Counted from the first letter of the stretch, positions 45,955-54,910 are shown. The stretch: 64,000 nucleotides of DNA from Anaerococcus vaginalis ATCC 51170 (GCF_000163295.1 NZ_GG700527.1:1524500-1588499), one strand, 5' to 3'. Notes: a model not told the origin generated them from the letters alone. Translations and numbers: made by a program.

Positions 45955-46846
45955 TATCTTCACCTATCTTGTCTAATTTTTCTTTGATTTGGTCAATTTT
46001 ACTTGATGTTTTTTTGTTTTCTTTCCTTAGTTTTCTAATTCTCCATAAAAGTATAATTATTATAATTAGGGCTATGAAGAATAAAATTCTAAATATCCAA
46101 TTTGTTTTATTTTCTTTTATCAATTCTTCATCTACACTTTCTACGTATTCTACTCTGTGTCCTCTTACTAAAAGTCTGTGGGAATTTATCATAAAAGGTG
46201 TGCAGGTCAAAAGGGTTGCATAATCGTGGCCTGGTGCTATCATTAAATCTTCAAAATTGCTTGGCTCTATGACTTTGATTTGGTCAACTTGGTAGGCTAT
46301 AGTTTTTTCTATATTATGAATATAAAATTTATCTCCTACTTCAAGCTCGTTTAAATTTGTAAACAAAGTTTTTTCTGGAAGACCTCTGTGAGCTGTTAGG
46401 ACTGTGTGGGTATTATTTCCTCCAATTGGAAGGGATGTTCCTTCCAAATGGCCAACTCCTTTTTGCAAAACATCTTCACTTGTTCCTGCATAGATTGGCA
46501 AGTCTTGGTTTATTTTTGGAATTTCAATATGACCGATCATCTCCTCAACTTCAAGCATCCTAGCATATTCTTTCCTACCTTCTTTATATCTTTTTTCGGT
46601 AAAAGGATCAGTTGTAGGTCCTCCTGACAAGGAATCATTGTAGGCTTTGGCAAGTCCCATTCTTCTTTGGATTTCTTCTTTATCAAGTTTTGATTTTCCT
46701 TGATTAAAAACTTCAACTTGATTGTTCGATTCAATCCTATAATAAAATCTGGATATAATAGGATACAACAAAATTAATATTCCTATCAAAAATATTAATT
46801 TCCACACTATATTCGTTTTTTTTGATTTTTTCTTTTTATTTTCCAT
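45938..46846 (-). CDS. Class C pilus sortase 1
   Basis: 302 residues. Transmembrane segments near residues 12-30 and 245-265, followed by a charged cytosolic tail. Lid motif in TTDPFTEKRY; catalytic His in TAHRGLPEKTLF; catalytic Cys and Arg in TLLTCTPFMINSHRLLVRG. About 60 percent similar by eye to sortase 2, so the pair arose by duplication. First gene of the operon; its promoter must lie in the 159-base gap before the divergent DUF1659 gene. Confidence 0.93.
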   Translation of the reverse strand: MENKKKKSKKTNIVWKLIFLIGILILLYPIISRFYYRIESNNQVEVFNQGKSKLDKEEIQRRMGLAKAYNDSLSGGPTTDPFTEKRYKEGRKEYARMLEVEEMIGHIEIPKINQDLPIYAGTSEDVLQKGVGHLEGTSLPIGGNNTHTVLTAHRGLPEKTLFTNLNELEVGDKFYIHNIEKTIAYQVDQIKVIEPSNFEDLMIAPGHDYATLLTCTPFMINSHRLLVRGHRVEYVESVDEELIKENKTNWIFRILFFIALIIIIILLWRIRKLRKENKKTSSKIDQIKEKLDKIGEDNEKKD

Positions 46847-47005
46847 TTTATCACCATAAATTTTTTATAAATCTTTCTTACTAGATTTAATCTTACACCA
46901 AAAATACTTATTAATAAAGGCTTTTTTCTAGAAATTTGAAAATCTATAAAATTTTTATGGACATTTTCTCAATTTTGATTATCTATATATGAAAGGAGCG
47001 ATAAT

Positions 47006-47188
47006 ATGAAGCTAAGAATTAAATTCGATGTAAACGAAGGACAAGAAGTAAAGAAAGTTTCTAGAACATTTTCAAATCTAGATGATGCTCTAACTAATGA
47101 CGAGCTTAAAAATTTTGCCAATGCTTATATAAAGCTAAGCGAAACAGATTCATATAGTTTTGAAAAAATCACTGAAGAAGTTATTTAA
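47006..47188 (+). CDS. DUF1659 family protein
   Basis: 60 residues, compact and soluble. The beginning KLRIKFDVNEGQEVKKVSRT and the later YIKLSETDSYSFEKITEE fit the small DUF1659 proteins of Firmicutes, function unknown. AAGGAG lies eight bases ahead. Followed 19 bases later by a DUF2922 gene, a pairing seen widely in Bacilli and Clostridia. Confidence 0.78.
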   Translation: MKLRIKFDVNEGQEVKKVSRTFSNLDDALTNDELKNFANAYIKLSETDSYSFEKITEEVI

Positions 47189-47207
47189 TTAAAAGAAAGG
47201 AGATAAT

Positions 47208-47429
47208 ATGCAAACAAAAAAACTAAAACTATCTTTCAAAGATGCCTTGGGCAAAACAAAAATGGTAAGTATAGACCATCCAAAAGCAAATTTGAATGAC
47301 GAAATCGTAAAAGCACAAATGGGAGAGATGATAAATTCAAAAGTTCTCCAAACAAAAGAAGGTAAAATCACAACTATGAACAAAGCCTATATGGAAAATA
47401 TTTCAAGAGATGATTTTACACTAGCATAA
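47208..47429 (+). CDS. DUF2922 family protein
   Basis: 73 residues. KKLKLSFKDALGKTKMVSID at the N terminus and the glycine-poor Asp/Asn-rich middle match DUF2922, a small domain of unknown function almost always encoded beside DUF1659. AAAGGAG precedes the ATG. Operon with the preceding gene, ended by a perfect hairpin. Confidence 0.78.
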   Translation: MQTKKLKLSFKDALGKTKMVSIDHPKANLNDEIVKAQMGEMINSKVLQTKEGKITTMNKAYMENISRDDFTLA

Positions 47430-47431
47430 GA

Positions 47432-47460
47432 TAAAAGACGGGTTTTCCCGTCTTTTATTT
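47432..47460 (+). terminator. Terminator of the DUF1659/DUF2922 pair
   Basis: AAAAGACGGG/CCCGTCTTTT with a loop of four T, followed by more T; starts three bases after the stop codon. Confidence 0.92.
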
Positions 47461-47640
47461 TGCTCTTTTTTTATAATAATTTTTATATTAAATTCCTTTT
47501 ACTTTAATTTTTCTATCGCCAAATCTCTTTTAGGCGAATTTTTTTTATTTTTTTGTATTTTATCTGATTAAACTTTTTCCAAAATTTTTACTAGAATTAT
47601 GGTGTCGACAAATACAAGCGATCGCAGTTAGGAAAATTTA

Positions 47641-48162
47641 ATGAAAATATGTATAGAAAATTTGGATGCGATTATTGAAAAATACCAACCTCTTTTGCTT
47701 TCTATGGCAAATAGATTTGATATTTTTGACAAAAATGAGGCTTATATTATGGCAAGGGATATGGTATTTGAAATTGTAGAAGATTTTGATGCTAAGAGGG
47801 GGTCTTTTGGTGGATATTTGAAATATAGGCTGTATTTTTATTTTTTGAATGAGTGTAAGAGGGAAAAAATTTATTCTTTAAATTCTAAGGATATGCAAGG
47901 TGTGGAAATTATAGAAAAAATAGATGATGATATTTCGATTGAGGATGATTTTGTAAGAAAAATCGAAATAAATGAATTGGAAAATGCTATTAAATCTTTA
48001 AAAAAACAAGAAAGGGAAATTTTGTATTTAAAATATGATAAGAATTTTTCTCACAAGGAAATTGCAAGGCTTTTGAATCTTTCTCCTAAATCTATTACTA
48101 ATTATCACTACCTTATTATTAAAAAGCTTAGGAAATATTTTGAGAAAGAGGATTTGGTTTAG
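47641..48162 (+). CDS. Small sigma-70 family RNA polymerase sigma factor
   Basis: 173 residues. Region 2 is seen in residues about 5-75 (LLLSMANRFDIFDKNEAYIM, FDAKRGSFGGYLKYRLYFY) and region 4 in about 112-165 (SLKKQEREILYLKYDKNFSH, KEIARLLNLSPKSITNYHYL), a clear helix-turn-helix. It resembles sigma-like factors of the ComX/YvrI type. No anti-sigma gene is seen. AGGAAAA lies before the start. Followed by the ComK-like gene, so it may act in the same regulatory circuit. Confidence 0.78.
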   Translation: MKICIENLDAIIEKYQPLLLSMANRFDIFDKNEAYIMARDMVFEIVEDFDAKRGSFGGYLKYRLYFYFLNECKREKIYSLNSKDMQGVEIIEKIDDDISIEDDFVRKIEINELENAIKSLKKQEREILYLKYDKNFSHKEIARLLNLSPKSITNYHYLIIKKLRKYFEKEDLV

Positions 48163-48169
48163 TCTATTA

Positions 48170-48198
48170 TTGACTAAAATATTAATTTATTGTACACT
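48170..48198 (+). promoter_or_regulatory. Promoter of the ComK-like gene
   Basis: TTGACT (48170-48175), 17-base spacer, TACACT (48193-48198), with AGGAGG and the ATG about 40 bases downstream. The promoter starts eight bases after the sigma factor stop, so the two genes are not necessarily co-transcribed. Confidence 0.65.
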
Positions 48199-48241
48199 TA
48201 ATGTCTAGAGAAGTCTTTCTTCTTTAAAGAAAGGAGGATTT

Positions 48242-48718
48242 ATGGACAAGGTTGTTGCAATTCTTCCAACTATAATCAAGGGAGTTGGGATTGGATGTGA
48301 AGTTTATACCAACAAAAAAGTTTTTGTTGATAGGAGATCTTGCGAAGTTTTTTTAAAACACATGGCTTGTGAGAGGTCTATTTCTGTTAAACTTATGCAC
48401 AAAAATATCAGGGAAATTTTAAAGGTTTCTAGGAATTTGCCTTATTGCATCGATGCTTTTAATGTGTTTTTTCCTTTTAAGATTAACCAAACCGAAAATG
48501 ACGATTTTAGGCGTGGTTTTGTGAATTGTTATTATGTAAGGGATATTAAAAACTCAACTATAATCCTTAAAAATGGAATGACTCTTTCAAGCCTAAATAG
48601 GGACAGAGCACTTAAAAATAATTTCAACAACGCAAGTAAAATTATGTATATGAAATTTGCAAGAGATATGGCAAAGATGAGAAGATCTATGGATTTCATT
48701 GATGAAATTGCTTTGTGA
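48242..48718 (+). CDS. ComK-like protein (putative competence regulator)
   Basis: 158 residues. I see the order of blocks of ComK-type regulators: a short N-terminal VVAILPTIIKG, then RRSCEVFLKHMACERSISVK, then LPYCIDAFNVFFPFKI, an aromatic NCYYVRDI, and ILKNGMTLSSLNRDRALKNN ending the domain. In Bacillus ComK, equivalent blocks read ...FFPT.SP..., ..W... and ..F.NG.T..L..S...F.NQ. The match is by pattern only. It may bind DNA and switch on uptake or other late genes. Preceded by a sigma factor gene. Confidence 0.55.
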   Translation: MDKVVAILPTIIKGVGIGCEVYTNKKVFVDRRSCEVFLKHMACERSISVKLMHKNIREILKVSRNLPYCIDAFNVFFPFKINQTENDDFRRGFVNCYYVRDIKNSTIILKNGMTLSSLNRDRALKNNFNNASKIMYMKFARDMAKMRRSMDFIDEIAL

Positions 48719-48757
48719 TTTTCTTATTATGGAATGTAAAAATTCGCATTTAAAAAA

Positions 48758-48895
48758 GGGCTGTTGCAAAATTATGAATAATCATTATATGGCTAGGAAT
48801 TCTTTCGAAGATTTTTAGACTTGGGTCTAATTGGAAAAATCTTTGTAGATATTTTTCTAGCAATTTGAAATGACTTATTCATTTTTGCAACAGCC
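48758..48895. terminator. Long (138-bp) hairpin between the ComK-like gene and nagB
   Basis: GGGCTGTTGCAAAA at 48758 pairs with TTTTGCAACAGCC at 48883-48895; further inside TGAATAA/TTATTCA, GGCTAGGAA/TTTTCTAGC and AAGATTTTT/AAAAATCTT pair, with TTAGAC/GTCTAA at the top. Ends in T on the plus strand and A-rich on the other side, so it could end both genes. Much longer than a normal terminator. Confidence 0.6.
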
Positions 48896-48905
48896 TCTTA
48901 TTTTT

Positions 48906-49628
48906 TTATTCTCCCATTGCTTCTTTGTCTACAAATAGGTAGCAGTTTGGATGAAGTGATAGGAAGGATGCTGGGAAAGATGGGGAGATTTCTTTACCTT
49001 CTATTAATTTTTTAACTACATCTTTTTTATTTTTTCCGCTTGCTACAACTATTAGGGTTTTGGCATTAAAGGCATCTGCCATTCCCATTGATATGGCGTA
49101 TTTTGGAACATCATCTTTTGATTCGAAAAATCTTGAGTTTGCTTCGATGGTTGCGTCTGCTAATTTTACTATTGATGTTCTTTTATTTAAAAATTCTCCT
49201 GGTTCGTTGAAAGCTAGGTGACCATTTGGTCCAAGGCCTAGAACTTGCAAATCTCTTGTTCCAAAATCGTCTAATAATTTATTGTATTCTTCTGCGTATT
49301 TTTCATCGTTTGTGTCTGCTTTTGGTAGGTGGGTATTTTCTTTTTTGATATTTACGTGGTTAAATAAATTTTCATTCATAAAATATTGGTAGGATTGTTC
49401 ATTTTGTGGACTGATTCCTACGTATTCGTCTAAATTTATTGTTTTTGCCCAATGAAAAGAAATTTCTCCTTCCTTTTGAGCTTTTATTAGGTTTTTATAT
49501 AATCCGATTGGGGATGAGCCTGTTGCAAGCCCTAATTTTGATTGAGGTTTTTCTTGCAAAATGCTTATAAAAAGATCGGCTGCTTTTTGTGATAATTCTT
49601 CGTATGATTCTGAAACTATTACTTTCAT
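48906..49628 (-). CDS. nagB: Glucosamine-6-phosphate deaminase
   Basis: 240 residues. The signature LGLGPNGHLAFNEPGEFLNKRT is complete, as are the N-terminal LGLATGSSPIGLYKNLI phosphate-binding loop and the INLDEYVGI motif. It converts glucosamine-6-phosphate to fructose-6-phosphate and ammonia in the cytosol. Length is right for the short Firmicute form. No nagA or nag regulator is adjacent; a pgi gene lies 3 kb away and would take the product into glycolysis. Confidence 0.95.
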   Translation of the reverse strand: MKVIVSESYEELSQKAADLFISILQEKPQSKLGLATGSSPIGLYKNLIKAQKEGEISFHWAKTINLDEYVGISPQNEQSYQYFMNENLFNHVNIKKENTHLPKADTNDEKYAEEYNKLLDDFGTRDLQVLGLGPNGHLAFNEPGEFLNKRTSIVKLADATIEANSRFFESKDDVPKYAISMGMADAFNAKTLIVVASGKNKKDVVKKLIEGKEISPSFPASFLSLHPNCYLFVDKEAMGE

Positions 49629-49752
49629 TTTTTCTCCTTTTTATTTTTTATGCTATTTTTTGCTCTTAGGCTTTGGGTAAAATTTATTTTGCCTAAGTTT
49701 TGATATTAGTATTTTACTGGACTTTTAGATTTTTAAAAGATTTTTCCTTGTT

Positions 49753-51108
49753 CTAATTTTTAAATGAATGGACTGGAGCTGGGATTCTTCCTCCCCTATT
49801 TACAAATTTTTCTGCACTTGAATTATTCACTTCCATAATTGGAGCATAACCCAAAAGTCCTCCAAATTCTGCAAATTCTCCTTTTTTCTTGCCATAAACC
49901 GGAATAACTCTTACGGCTGTTGTTTTTTGATTTATAACTCCTATAGATGCCTCATCCAAAATCATAGCAGAAATTGTTGATGCTGGTGTATCACCGGCAA
50001 TTGCAATCATATCAAGACCAACAGAACAAACTGAAGTCATGGCTTCAAGTTTATCGAAAGTCAAATGTCCAGCTTGGGCAGCTTTTATCATTCCCTCATC
50101 TTCGCTTACTGGAATAAATGCTCCAGAAAGTCCTCCGACTGATGATGAAGCCATAAGGCCTCCCTTTTTGACTGCATCATTTAGCATGGCAAGGGCAGCA
50201 GTTGTCCCGTGTCCTCCAACATTTTCAATTCCAATTTCTTCTAAAATTCTTCCAACGCTATCTCCAATTGCAGGTGTTGGAGCAAGTGATAAATCCAAAA
50301 TTCCAAATTCTTTGCCAAGTCTTTTTGCAACATCACGACCTATCAAATCTCCCATTCTTGTGATTTTGAAAGCAGTTTTCTTGATTGTTTCATAAACTTC
50401 GTTGATTGGTTTTCCCCTATCTTTTTCAAGGGCAGATTTTACAACGCCAGGACCTGAAACTCCTACGTTTATGACTGTATCGCCTTCACCTACTCCAAGA
50501 AAAGAGCCTGCCATAAATGGATTGTCTTCAACAGCATTTGCAAAGGCAACAAATTTTGCACATCCAAGTGAATCTTGGTCCTTGGTTAATTTTGCCAATT
50601 CTTTTATTTTTTCGCCCAAAAGTTTTACAGCATCAAGATTAATCCCAGATCTTGTTGAACCAACATTTACAGATGAACAAACATAATCAGTTGTAGATAA
50701 GGCATGAGGAATGGAATTTATCAAAATTTCGTCAGATTTTGTCATGGATTTGTGAACAAGGGCAGAAAATCCCCCAATAAAATCAACGCCAACTTCCTTA
50801 GCAACCTTGTCCAAAACTTCTGCATAAGGCGTATAATCATCAATTTTTGAGCTTGCTGCAACAAGAGAAATTGGAGTTACAGAAATCCTATTATTAATTA
50901 TAGGAACTCCATAAATTTCTTGGGCAAGTTTTGTGGTTTTGATGAAATTTTCAGTTTCTTTCATCATCTTGTCATAAATTTTTTGGCATGATTTTTTATA
51001 ATCACTATCTGCACAATCAAGAAGAGAAATTCCCATAGTTATGGTTCTAATATCAAGGTGTTCTTGGTCGAGCATTTTTATAGTTTCAATAATTTGCTTT
51101 GTATCCAT
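49753..51108 (-). CDS. PFL family protein (UPF0210/DUF711)
   Basis: 451 residues from the ATG at 51108, one base after the stop of the ACT gene, with AAGGA ahead. A full-length DUF711 protein: [18 protein letters not shown]-like start, [20 protein letters not shown] and GFVGLSPTPA-type C-terminal blocks (here [20 protein letters not shown]). These proteins are glycyl-radical-like folds of unknown role that nearly always follow an ACT-domain gene. Confidence 0.9.
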   Translation of the reverse strand: MDTKQIIETIKMLDQEHLDIRTITMGISLLDCADSDYKKSCQKIYDKMMKETENFIKTTKLAQEIYGVPIINNRISVTPISLVAASSKIDDYTPYAEVLDKVAKEVGVDFIGGFSALVHKSMTKSDEILINSIPHALSTTDYVCSSVNVGSTRSGINLDAVKLLGEKIKELAKLTKDQDSLGCAKFVAFANAVEDNPFMAGSFLGVGEGDTVINVGVSGPGVVKSALEKDRGKPINEVYETIKKTAFKITRMGDLIGRDVAKRLGKEFGILDLSLAPTPAIGDSVGRILEEIGIENVGGHGTTAALAMLNDAVKKGGLMASSSVGGLSGAFIPVSEDEGMIKAAQAGHLTFDKLEAMTSVCSVGLDMIAIAGDTPASTISAMILDEASIGVINQKTTAVRVIPVYGKKKGEFAEFGGLLGYAPIMEVNNSSAEKFVNRGGRIPAPVHSFKN

Positions 51109-51109
51109 A

Positions 51110-51379
51110 TTAAATCCTTGCCATCTTATCAAAAAGATCTTCGTTTTGAAGTCTTAGTTCAAGACCAATTTCTTCGCCCAATTTTGTCAAATCATCCTTT
51201 ATTTTTTCAAAAGATTCGTTTGCATTAGTCAAATCAACGTTAATGATTCCCACAAAATTTTTCTCCATTATAGTTTGGTTAAAGTCTAAAATATTCATAT
51301 TATATTTATAAAGTAACTCACTTACCCTATACACTATCCCAGGTTTGTCGTTTCCAATTATGGTTAAAATTGCTTTCAT
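51110..51379 (-). CDS. ACT domain protein (UPF0237)
   Basis: 89 residues. [20 protein letters not shown] is the typical ACT amino acid-binding start, as in the UPF0237 group. Translated in tandem with the PFL family gene (stop and start one base apart), so the pair probably acts together, perhaps in amino-acid sensing. Confidence 0.92.
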   Translation of the reverse strand: MKAILTIIGNDKPGIVYRVSELLYKYNMNILDFNQTIMEKNFVGIINVDLTNANESFEKIKDDLTKLGEEIGLELRLQNEDLFDKMARI

Positions 51380-51568
51380 AAAAATCTCCTTTTATTTTCT
51401 TACAAATATTTTAGCACATTAGCGAAAATATTGAAATTTATTTATAATTTTTGAAAATAATTTCAAAAAAATAAGGACTAAAAATAAAGTCTAAGAAATT
51501 TTAATTTGCATTTTTAAAGTTTTAAAAATTTATCGAAAGCAAATTTAAGATAAGATAATTTTGGACAA

Positions 51569-51600
51569 AAAAAATCCTGCTTTATGCAGGACTTTTTTTG
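51569..51600 (-). terminator. Terminator of rubrerythrin
   Basis: AAATCCTGC/GCAGGACTTT hairpin with loop TTTAT and seven T on either strand. Lies about 50 bases after the rubrerythrin stop. Confidence 0.82.
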
Positions 51601-51652
51601 AAAGATTCTAATTTTTGTTTTTTTTTATATTTTCGTGTTAATTTTTTACTTA

Positions 51653-52246
51653 TTAATAGTTAAAGTTTGCAACTTCAAAGTATTCTTGTGGATGTTTACA
51701 AGCTGGACAAAGTTTTGGAGCTTTTTTGCCTTCGTAGATATATCCACAGTTTAAACATTTCCATTTAACTGTTTCTTCTTTTTCAAATACTTTTCCATTT
51801 TCGATATTATCATGTAATTTTTGGTATCTATCTCTGTGAGCTGCTTCAACTTTTGCGATTTGTTCCCAGCTTCTTGCGATTTCTTCAAATCCTTCTTCTC
51901 TTGCAACTTCTGCAAATTTTGGATACATATCTTCAGCTTCTTCGTTTTCTCCGCCGATTGCACCTTCAAGATTTGTTAATGTATCATGATATACAACTGG
52001 GAATGCTGTATATTCTGGATTTAATTCGATTGCATCTAATTTAAATTCTTCTTTTAAATATTTATAGAATACTTTAGCGTGTTCTTGTTCGTTTCTTGCT
52101 GTTTCTTCAAAAATTTCTTTGATTTGAACATATCCTTCTTTTTTAGCAATTTTAGCTGCTATTGTGTATCTCATTGTTGCTTGAGATTCACCTGCAAATG
52201 ATGTAATTAAATTGCTAGCTGTTTTTGTTCCTTTTAATTCTGGCAT
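51653..52246 (-). CDS. Rubrerythrin
   Basis: 197 residues. A four-helix di-iron domain with ExxH motifs (RNEQEHAKVFYKYL and KVEAAHRDRYQ) plus further Glu ligands, followed by a C-terminal rubredoxin-like domain with two CxxC pairs (CLNCGYIYEG and CPACKH). It reduces hydrogen peroxide in anaerobes. Monocistronic, with a strong promoter overlapped by PerR-like boxes. AAGGAAG lies before the ATG. Confidence 0.95.
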   Translation of the reverse strand: MPELKGTKTASNLITSFAGESQATMRYTIAAKIAKKEGYVQIKEIFEETARNEQEHAKVFYKYLKEEFKLDAIELNPEYTAFPVVYHDTLTNLEGAIGGENEEAEDMYPKFAEVAREEGFEEIARSWEQIAKVEAAHRDRYQKLHDNIENGKVFEKEETVKWKCLNCGYIYEGKKAPKLCPACKHPQEYFEVANFNY

Positions 52247-52296
52247 ATATGTACTTCCTTTCTACGTATTTTTTTACCGTTTCGTCTTTACACTTT

Positions 52297-52326
52297 ATAG
52301 TATATCTTTTTATTTTAATTTGTCAA
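52297..52326 (-). promoter_or_regulatory. Promoter of rubrerythrin
   Basis: Minus-strand TTGACA (52321-52326) with TATACT (52299-52304) at a 16-base spacer, or TACTAT (52297-52302) at 18. The -35 overlaps a PerR-like box. Confidence 0.75.
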
Positions 52327-52355
52327 GAATGATTCTAAAGTTTTAATCATTCTAA
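52324..52355. promoter_or_regulatory. Two PerR-like boxes at the rubrerythrin promoter
   Basis: CAAGAATGATTCTAA (52324-52338) and TTTTAATCATTCTAA (52341-52355) both resemble the PerR box TTATAATNATTATAA (7-1-7 inverted repeat), starting 17 bases apart, the first overlapping the -35. A further ATTATCATTATCA at 52368-52380 recalls a Fur-like site. Consistent with peroxide control. Confidence 0.5.
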
Positions 52356-52380
52356 ATAGTGATTTTTATTATCATTATCA

Positions 52381-52640
52381 ATTTAGAAATGTTTTCTATT
52401 ATTGAGACTTTCTATTTTATTACTTTTAAAGTTTCGACTTATTTAGATTTCAAAATATTTTTGTAAGCAAACTATAAAATTATATTGCGCTATTTAAGGA
52501 TTAAAGGTAAGCTTTTAGTTTTATAATTTTTTGCTTTTTAATTTTATTTAATTAATTACTTTATTTATTAACTATATTAGCAAAATAAATTTCCCTTATT
52601 ATTCCTTTTTGGGTATAATTTATCCAAAGGAGGATTTGTA
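52381..52640. other. AT-rich stretch between divergent rubrerythrin and pgi
   Basis: No gene. A TATAAT box (about 52613) sits 27 bases before the pgi start and is a likely -10, with no clear -35. The rest is AT-rich sequence. Confidence 0.4.
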
Positions 52641-53915
52641 ATGAAAATTGATTTTAATAATGTCGACTTATCAAATCTCAATTCTTATAAGGAAAAAAGT
52701 CTTGATGCTTTTTCTTCTTTAATTAACAAAGACGGAGAAGGCAATGACTTTTTGGGTTGGATTGATAGGCCAAATAACCTAGATATGGAAGAATATGAAA
52801 GAATTAAAAAAGCTAGCAAAAAAATCCAAAACAATTCTGATTGTTTGGTAACTATTGGTATAGGTGGATCTTACCTTGGTACTAAGGCTGTTGACTATGC
52901 TATGAAAGGATATTTCCCTAAAAATGATAAGACTGAATTAATTTATGCAGGTCATCAAATTTCTGGGGAATATTTGCATGAACTTCTTGATTATTTAAAG
53001 GAAAAAGAATTTTCTATTAATGTAATTTCAAAATCAGGTACTACTACTGAACCTGCTATTGCCTTTAGATTTGTTAAGGAGCTTTTGGAAGAAAAATATG
53101 GAAAAGAAGAGGCTAAAGAAAGGATATTTGTTACAACTGATAGGCAAAAGGGAGCTTTAAAAGATTTGGCTAATAAGGAAGGCTATGAAACTTTTGTAGT
53201 TCCTGATGATATTGGGGGAAGATTTTCTGTAATTTCTGCGGTTGGTCTTTTGCCTTTGTGTGTTGCCGGAATTGACATTGATAAATTTGTCGCTGGATTT
53301 AAAAAAGGAATTGAAAATTATACTGTAGATTCTTTTGAAGAAAATAAGGCTATTCAATATGCGGCTATTAGAAATATGTTAAATGAAGATGGCAAAGACC
53401 TTGAAGTTTTGGTAAATTATGAGCCAAAATTAAAATATGTTTCTGAATGGTGGAAGCAATTATTTGCTGAAAGTGAAGGAAAAGATGGAAAGGGAATTTT
53501 CCCTATTTCTGTAAATAATACAACCGACCTTCACTCTGTTGGTCAAATGATTCAAGAAGGCAAGAGAAATTTATTTGAAACTGTTTTGAAAGTTGAAAGT
53601 GCCAATAAGGACCTTACTATTATGGAAGATGAAGAAAATCTTGATGGTCTAAATTATCTTGCTGGCAAAAAAATGTCTTTTGTAAATGAAAAAGCAATGG
53701 AAGGGACAATAATTGCCCATGTTAAGGGAAATGTTCCAAATATTTTATTGACAATTGATGATGTTTCAGCTGAAAGTTTGGGAGAATTATTCTATTTCTT
53801 TGAAATAGTTGTTGGAGTAAGTGGATATATGCTAGGAGTAAATCCATTTAATCAACCAGGAGTTGAAGAATATAAATCTCAAATGTTCAAATTATTAGGA
53901 AAACCAGGATATTAA
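52641..53915 (+). CDS. pgi: Glucose-6-phosphate isomerase
   Basis: 424 residues, the shorter Firmicute form. Signatures [15 protein letters not shown] (with the sugar-phosphate-binding SGTTT) and the [15 protein letters not shown] block are intact, and the catalytic Glu is in [13 protein letters not shown]-like context with [14 protein letters not shown] near the end. Interconverts glucose-6-phosphate and fructose-6-phosphate. AAAGGAGG lies before the start. Single gene, ended by the hairpin that contains a repeat element. Confidence 0.96.
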   Translation: MKIDFNNVDLSNLNSYKEKSLDAFSSLINKDGEGNDFLGWIDRPNNLDMEEYERIKKASKKIQNNSDCLVTIGIGGSYLGTKAVDYAMKGYFPKNDKTELIYAGHQISGEYLHELLDYLKEKEFSINVISKSGTTTEPAIAFRFVKELLEEKYGKEEAKERIFVTTDRQKGALKDLANKEGYETFVVPDDIGGRFSVISAVGLLPLCVAGIDIDKFVAGFKKGIENYTVDSFEENKAIQYAAIRNMLNEDGKDLEVLVNYEPKLKYVSEWWKQLFAESEGKDGKGIFPISVNNTTDLHSVGQMIQEGKRNLFETVLKVESANKDLTIMEDEENLDGLNYLAGKKMSFVNEKAMEGTIIAHVKGNVPNILLTIDDVSAESLGELFYFFEIVVGVSGYMLGVNPFNQPGVEEYKSQMFKLLGKPGY

Positions 53916-53947
53916 AAAAATTTAAAAATTTTATAATGTGTTTTACA

Positions 53948-54192
53948 AAAAAGCTGTAGATTACTACAGTTCAGAGCGTAAACAAACCCTCAAGCACGAA
54001 TATCGGACTTCAAAAATTGTTGATTTCTAAATTCCAAAATTCTAAAAACGCAAACTCGCTAACGCTCAAACAGTGCGTTTTTTGACGAATTTTAAAATTT
54101 GAAATCAAATCAATTTTTTTCGTATGATATTCTTAGCATGAGGATTTGTATACTTTACCAACAGTCTGAACTGTAGTAATCTACAGCTTTTT
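53948..54192. repeat. About 190-bp palindromic element (copy 2) within a bidirectional terminator
   Basis: The element core (53976-54164) is the reverse complement of copy 1 at about 9128-9320 with few differences. Here it is flanked by inverted arms GCTGTAGATTACTACAG+TTCAGA (53953-53975) and its exact reverse complement (54165-54187), each followed outward by A or T runs. Each arm is also a small palindrome (CTGTAG/CTACAG). The 23-bp arms with T run form a terminator for pgi and for the minus-strand gene beyond. In both copies the element is enclosed by a pair of the same small hairpin. Confidence 0.82.
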
Positions 54193-54198
54193 ATATTA

Positions 54199-54849
54199 TT
54201 ATTTATCAGAATATTTCAATGCCCCACCCAAAATTCCATTTACAAAATCTCTTGATTCGTATATTTTGTAGTAGGTAAATTTTTTTTCTAGAAGGAGTTT
54301 TGCCCTTATCGTTAATTTATCTTGATTGTCATTGGACAATTTTTTTATATATGTTGCATGAACATTTGTGTCTTTGTTTTTTAAATTATCATATACATCG
54401 ACATAGGAAATATTTGTTACATCAACCTCAACTTCCAATCCATCTTTTGTCCTTTTTTTGCCCTTTACATCGACTTTTAAATTGGCAAAGTTTGCCTTCA
54501 AAAATTCTTCCTGTTCTTTCTTATCAGATGAATAAGATTTTTTCAAAATGTCCTCTACATTGGTAATCTTATCAAAATATTTTTCTTGTTTTTCATAATC
54601 CAAATTCTTGATTGAGGCAACAGCTTTATTTATAGTCCTTTGAGGAGTGTTGATAAATTTTTGGTATAAAAACAATGGTATCATTAAAATTATAAAAACA
54701 AGTAAGAGCTTGATTAAGCTATCCCTTTGTTTTCTTTTTCTTCTATTTCGCCTCTTATCTTGGATTTTTTTATTATTGTATTTATTTGTGTTTTGTCTGT
54801 TTGGATGGCTTTTTTCCAAAAAAGCCTCGCTTCTTTTTTTCCTTGTCAT
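54199..54849 (-). CDS. Membrane-anchored protein of unknown function
   Basis: 216 residues. A very basic N terminus (rich in Arg, Lys, Asn), one transmembrane segment (about residues 45-65), and an extracytoplasmic domain of about 150 residues, alpha/beta in look, like small NTF2- or DUF4878-type domains with VDVKGKKRTKDGLEVEVDV and ATYIKKLS. No family confirmed. Divergent from the membrane protein at 54911, 61 bases away. Confidence 0.7.
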   Translation of the reverse strand: MTRKKRSEAFLEKSHPNRQNTNKYNNKKIQDKRRNRRKRKQRDSLIKLLLVFIILMIPLFLYQKFINTPQRTINKAVASIKNLDYEKQEKYFDKITNVEDILKKSYSSDKKEQEEFLKANFANLKVDVKGKKRTKDGLEVEVDVTNISYVDVYDNLKNKDTNVHATYIKKLSNDNQDKLTIRAKLLLEKKFTYYKIYESRDFVNGILGGALKYSDK

Positions 54850-54910
54850 AATTTCCCCTAAATAATTTTCTTTTAAGCTGATATTATTATATAATCATAG
54901 TGGTGATACT

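Noticed and set aside
54300-54566. Plus-strand frame opposite the membrane-anchored protein gene
   Set aside because: Reverse reading of a basic, AT-rich coding region; no ribosome binding site.
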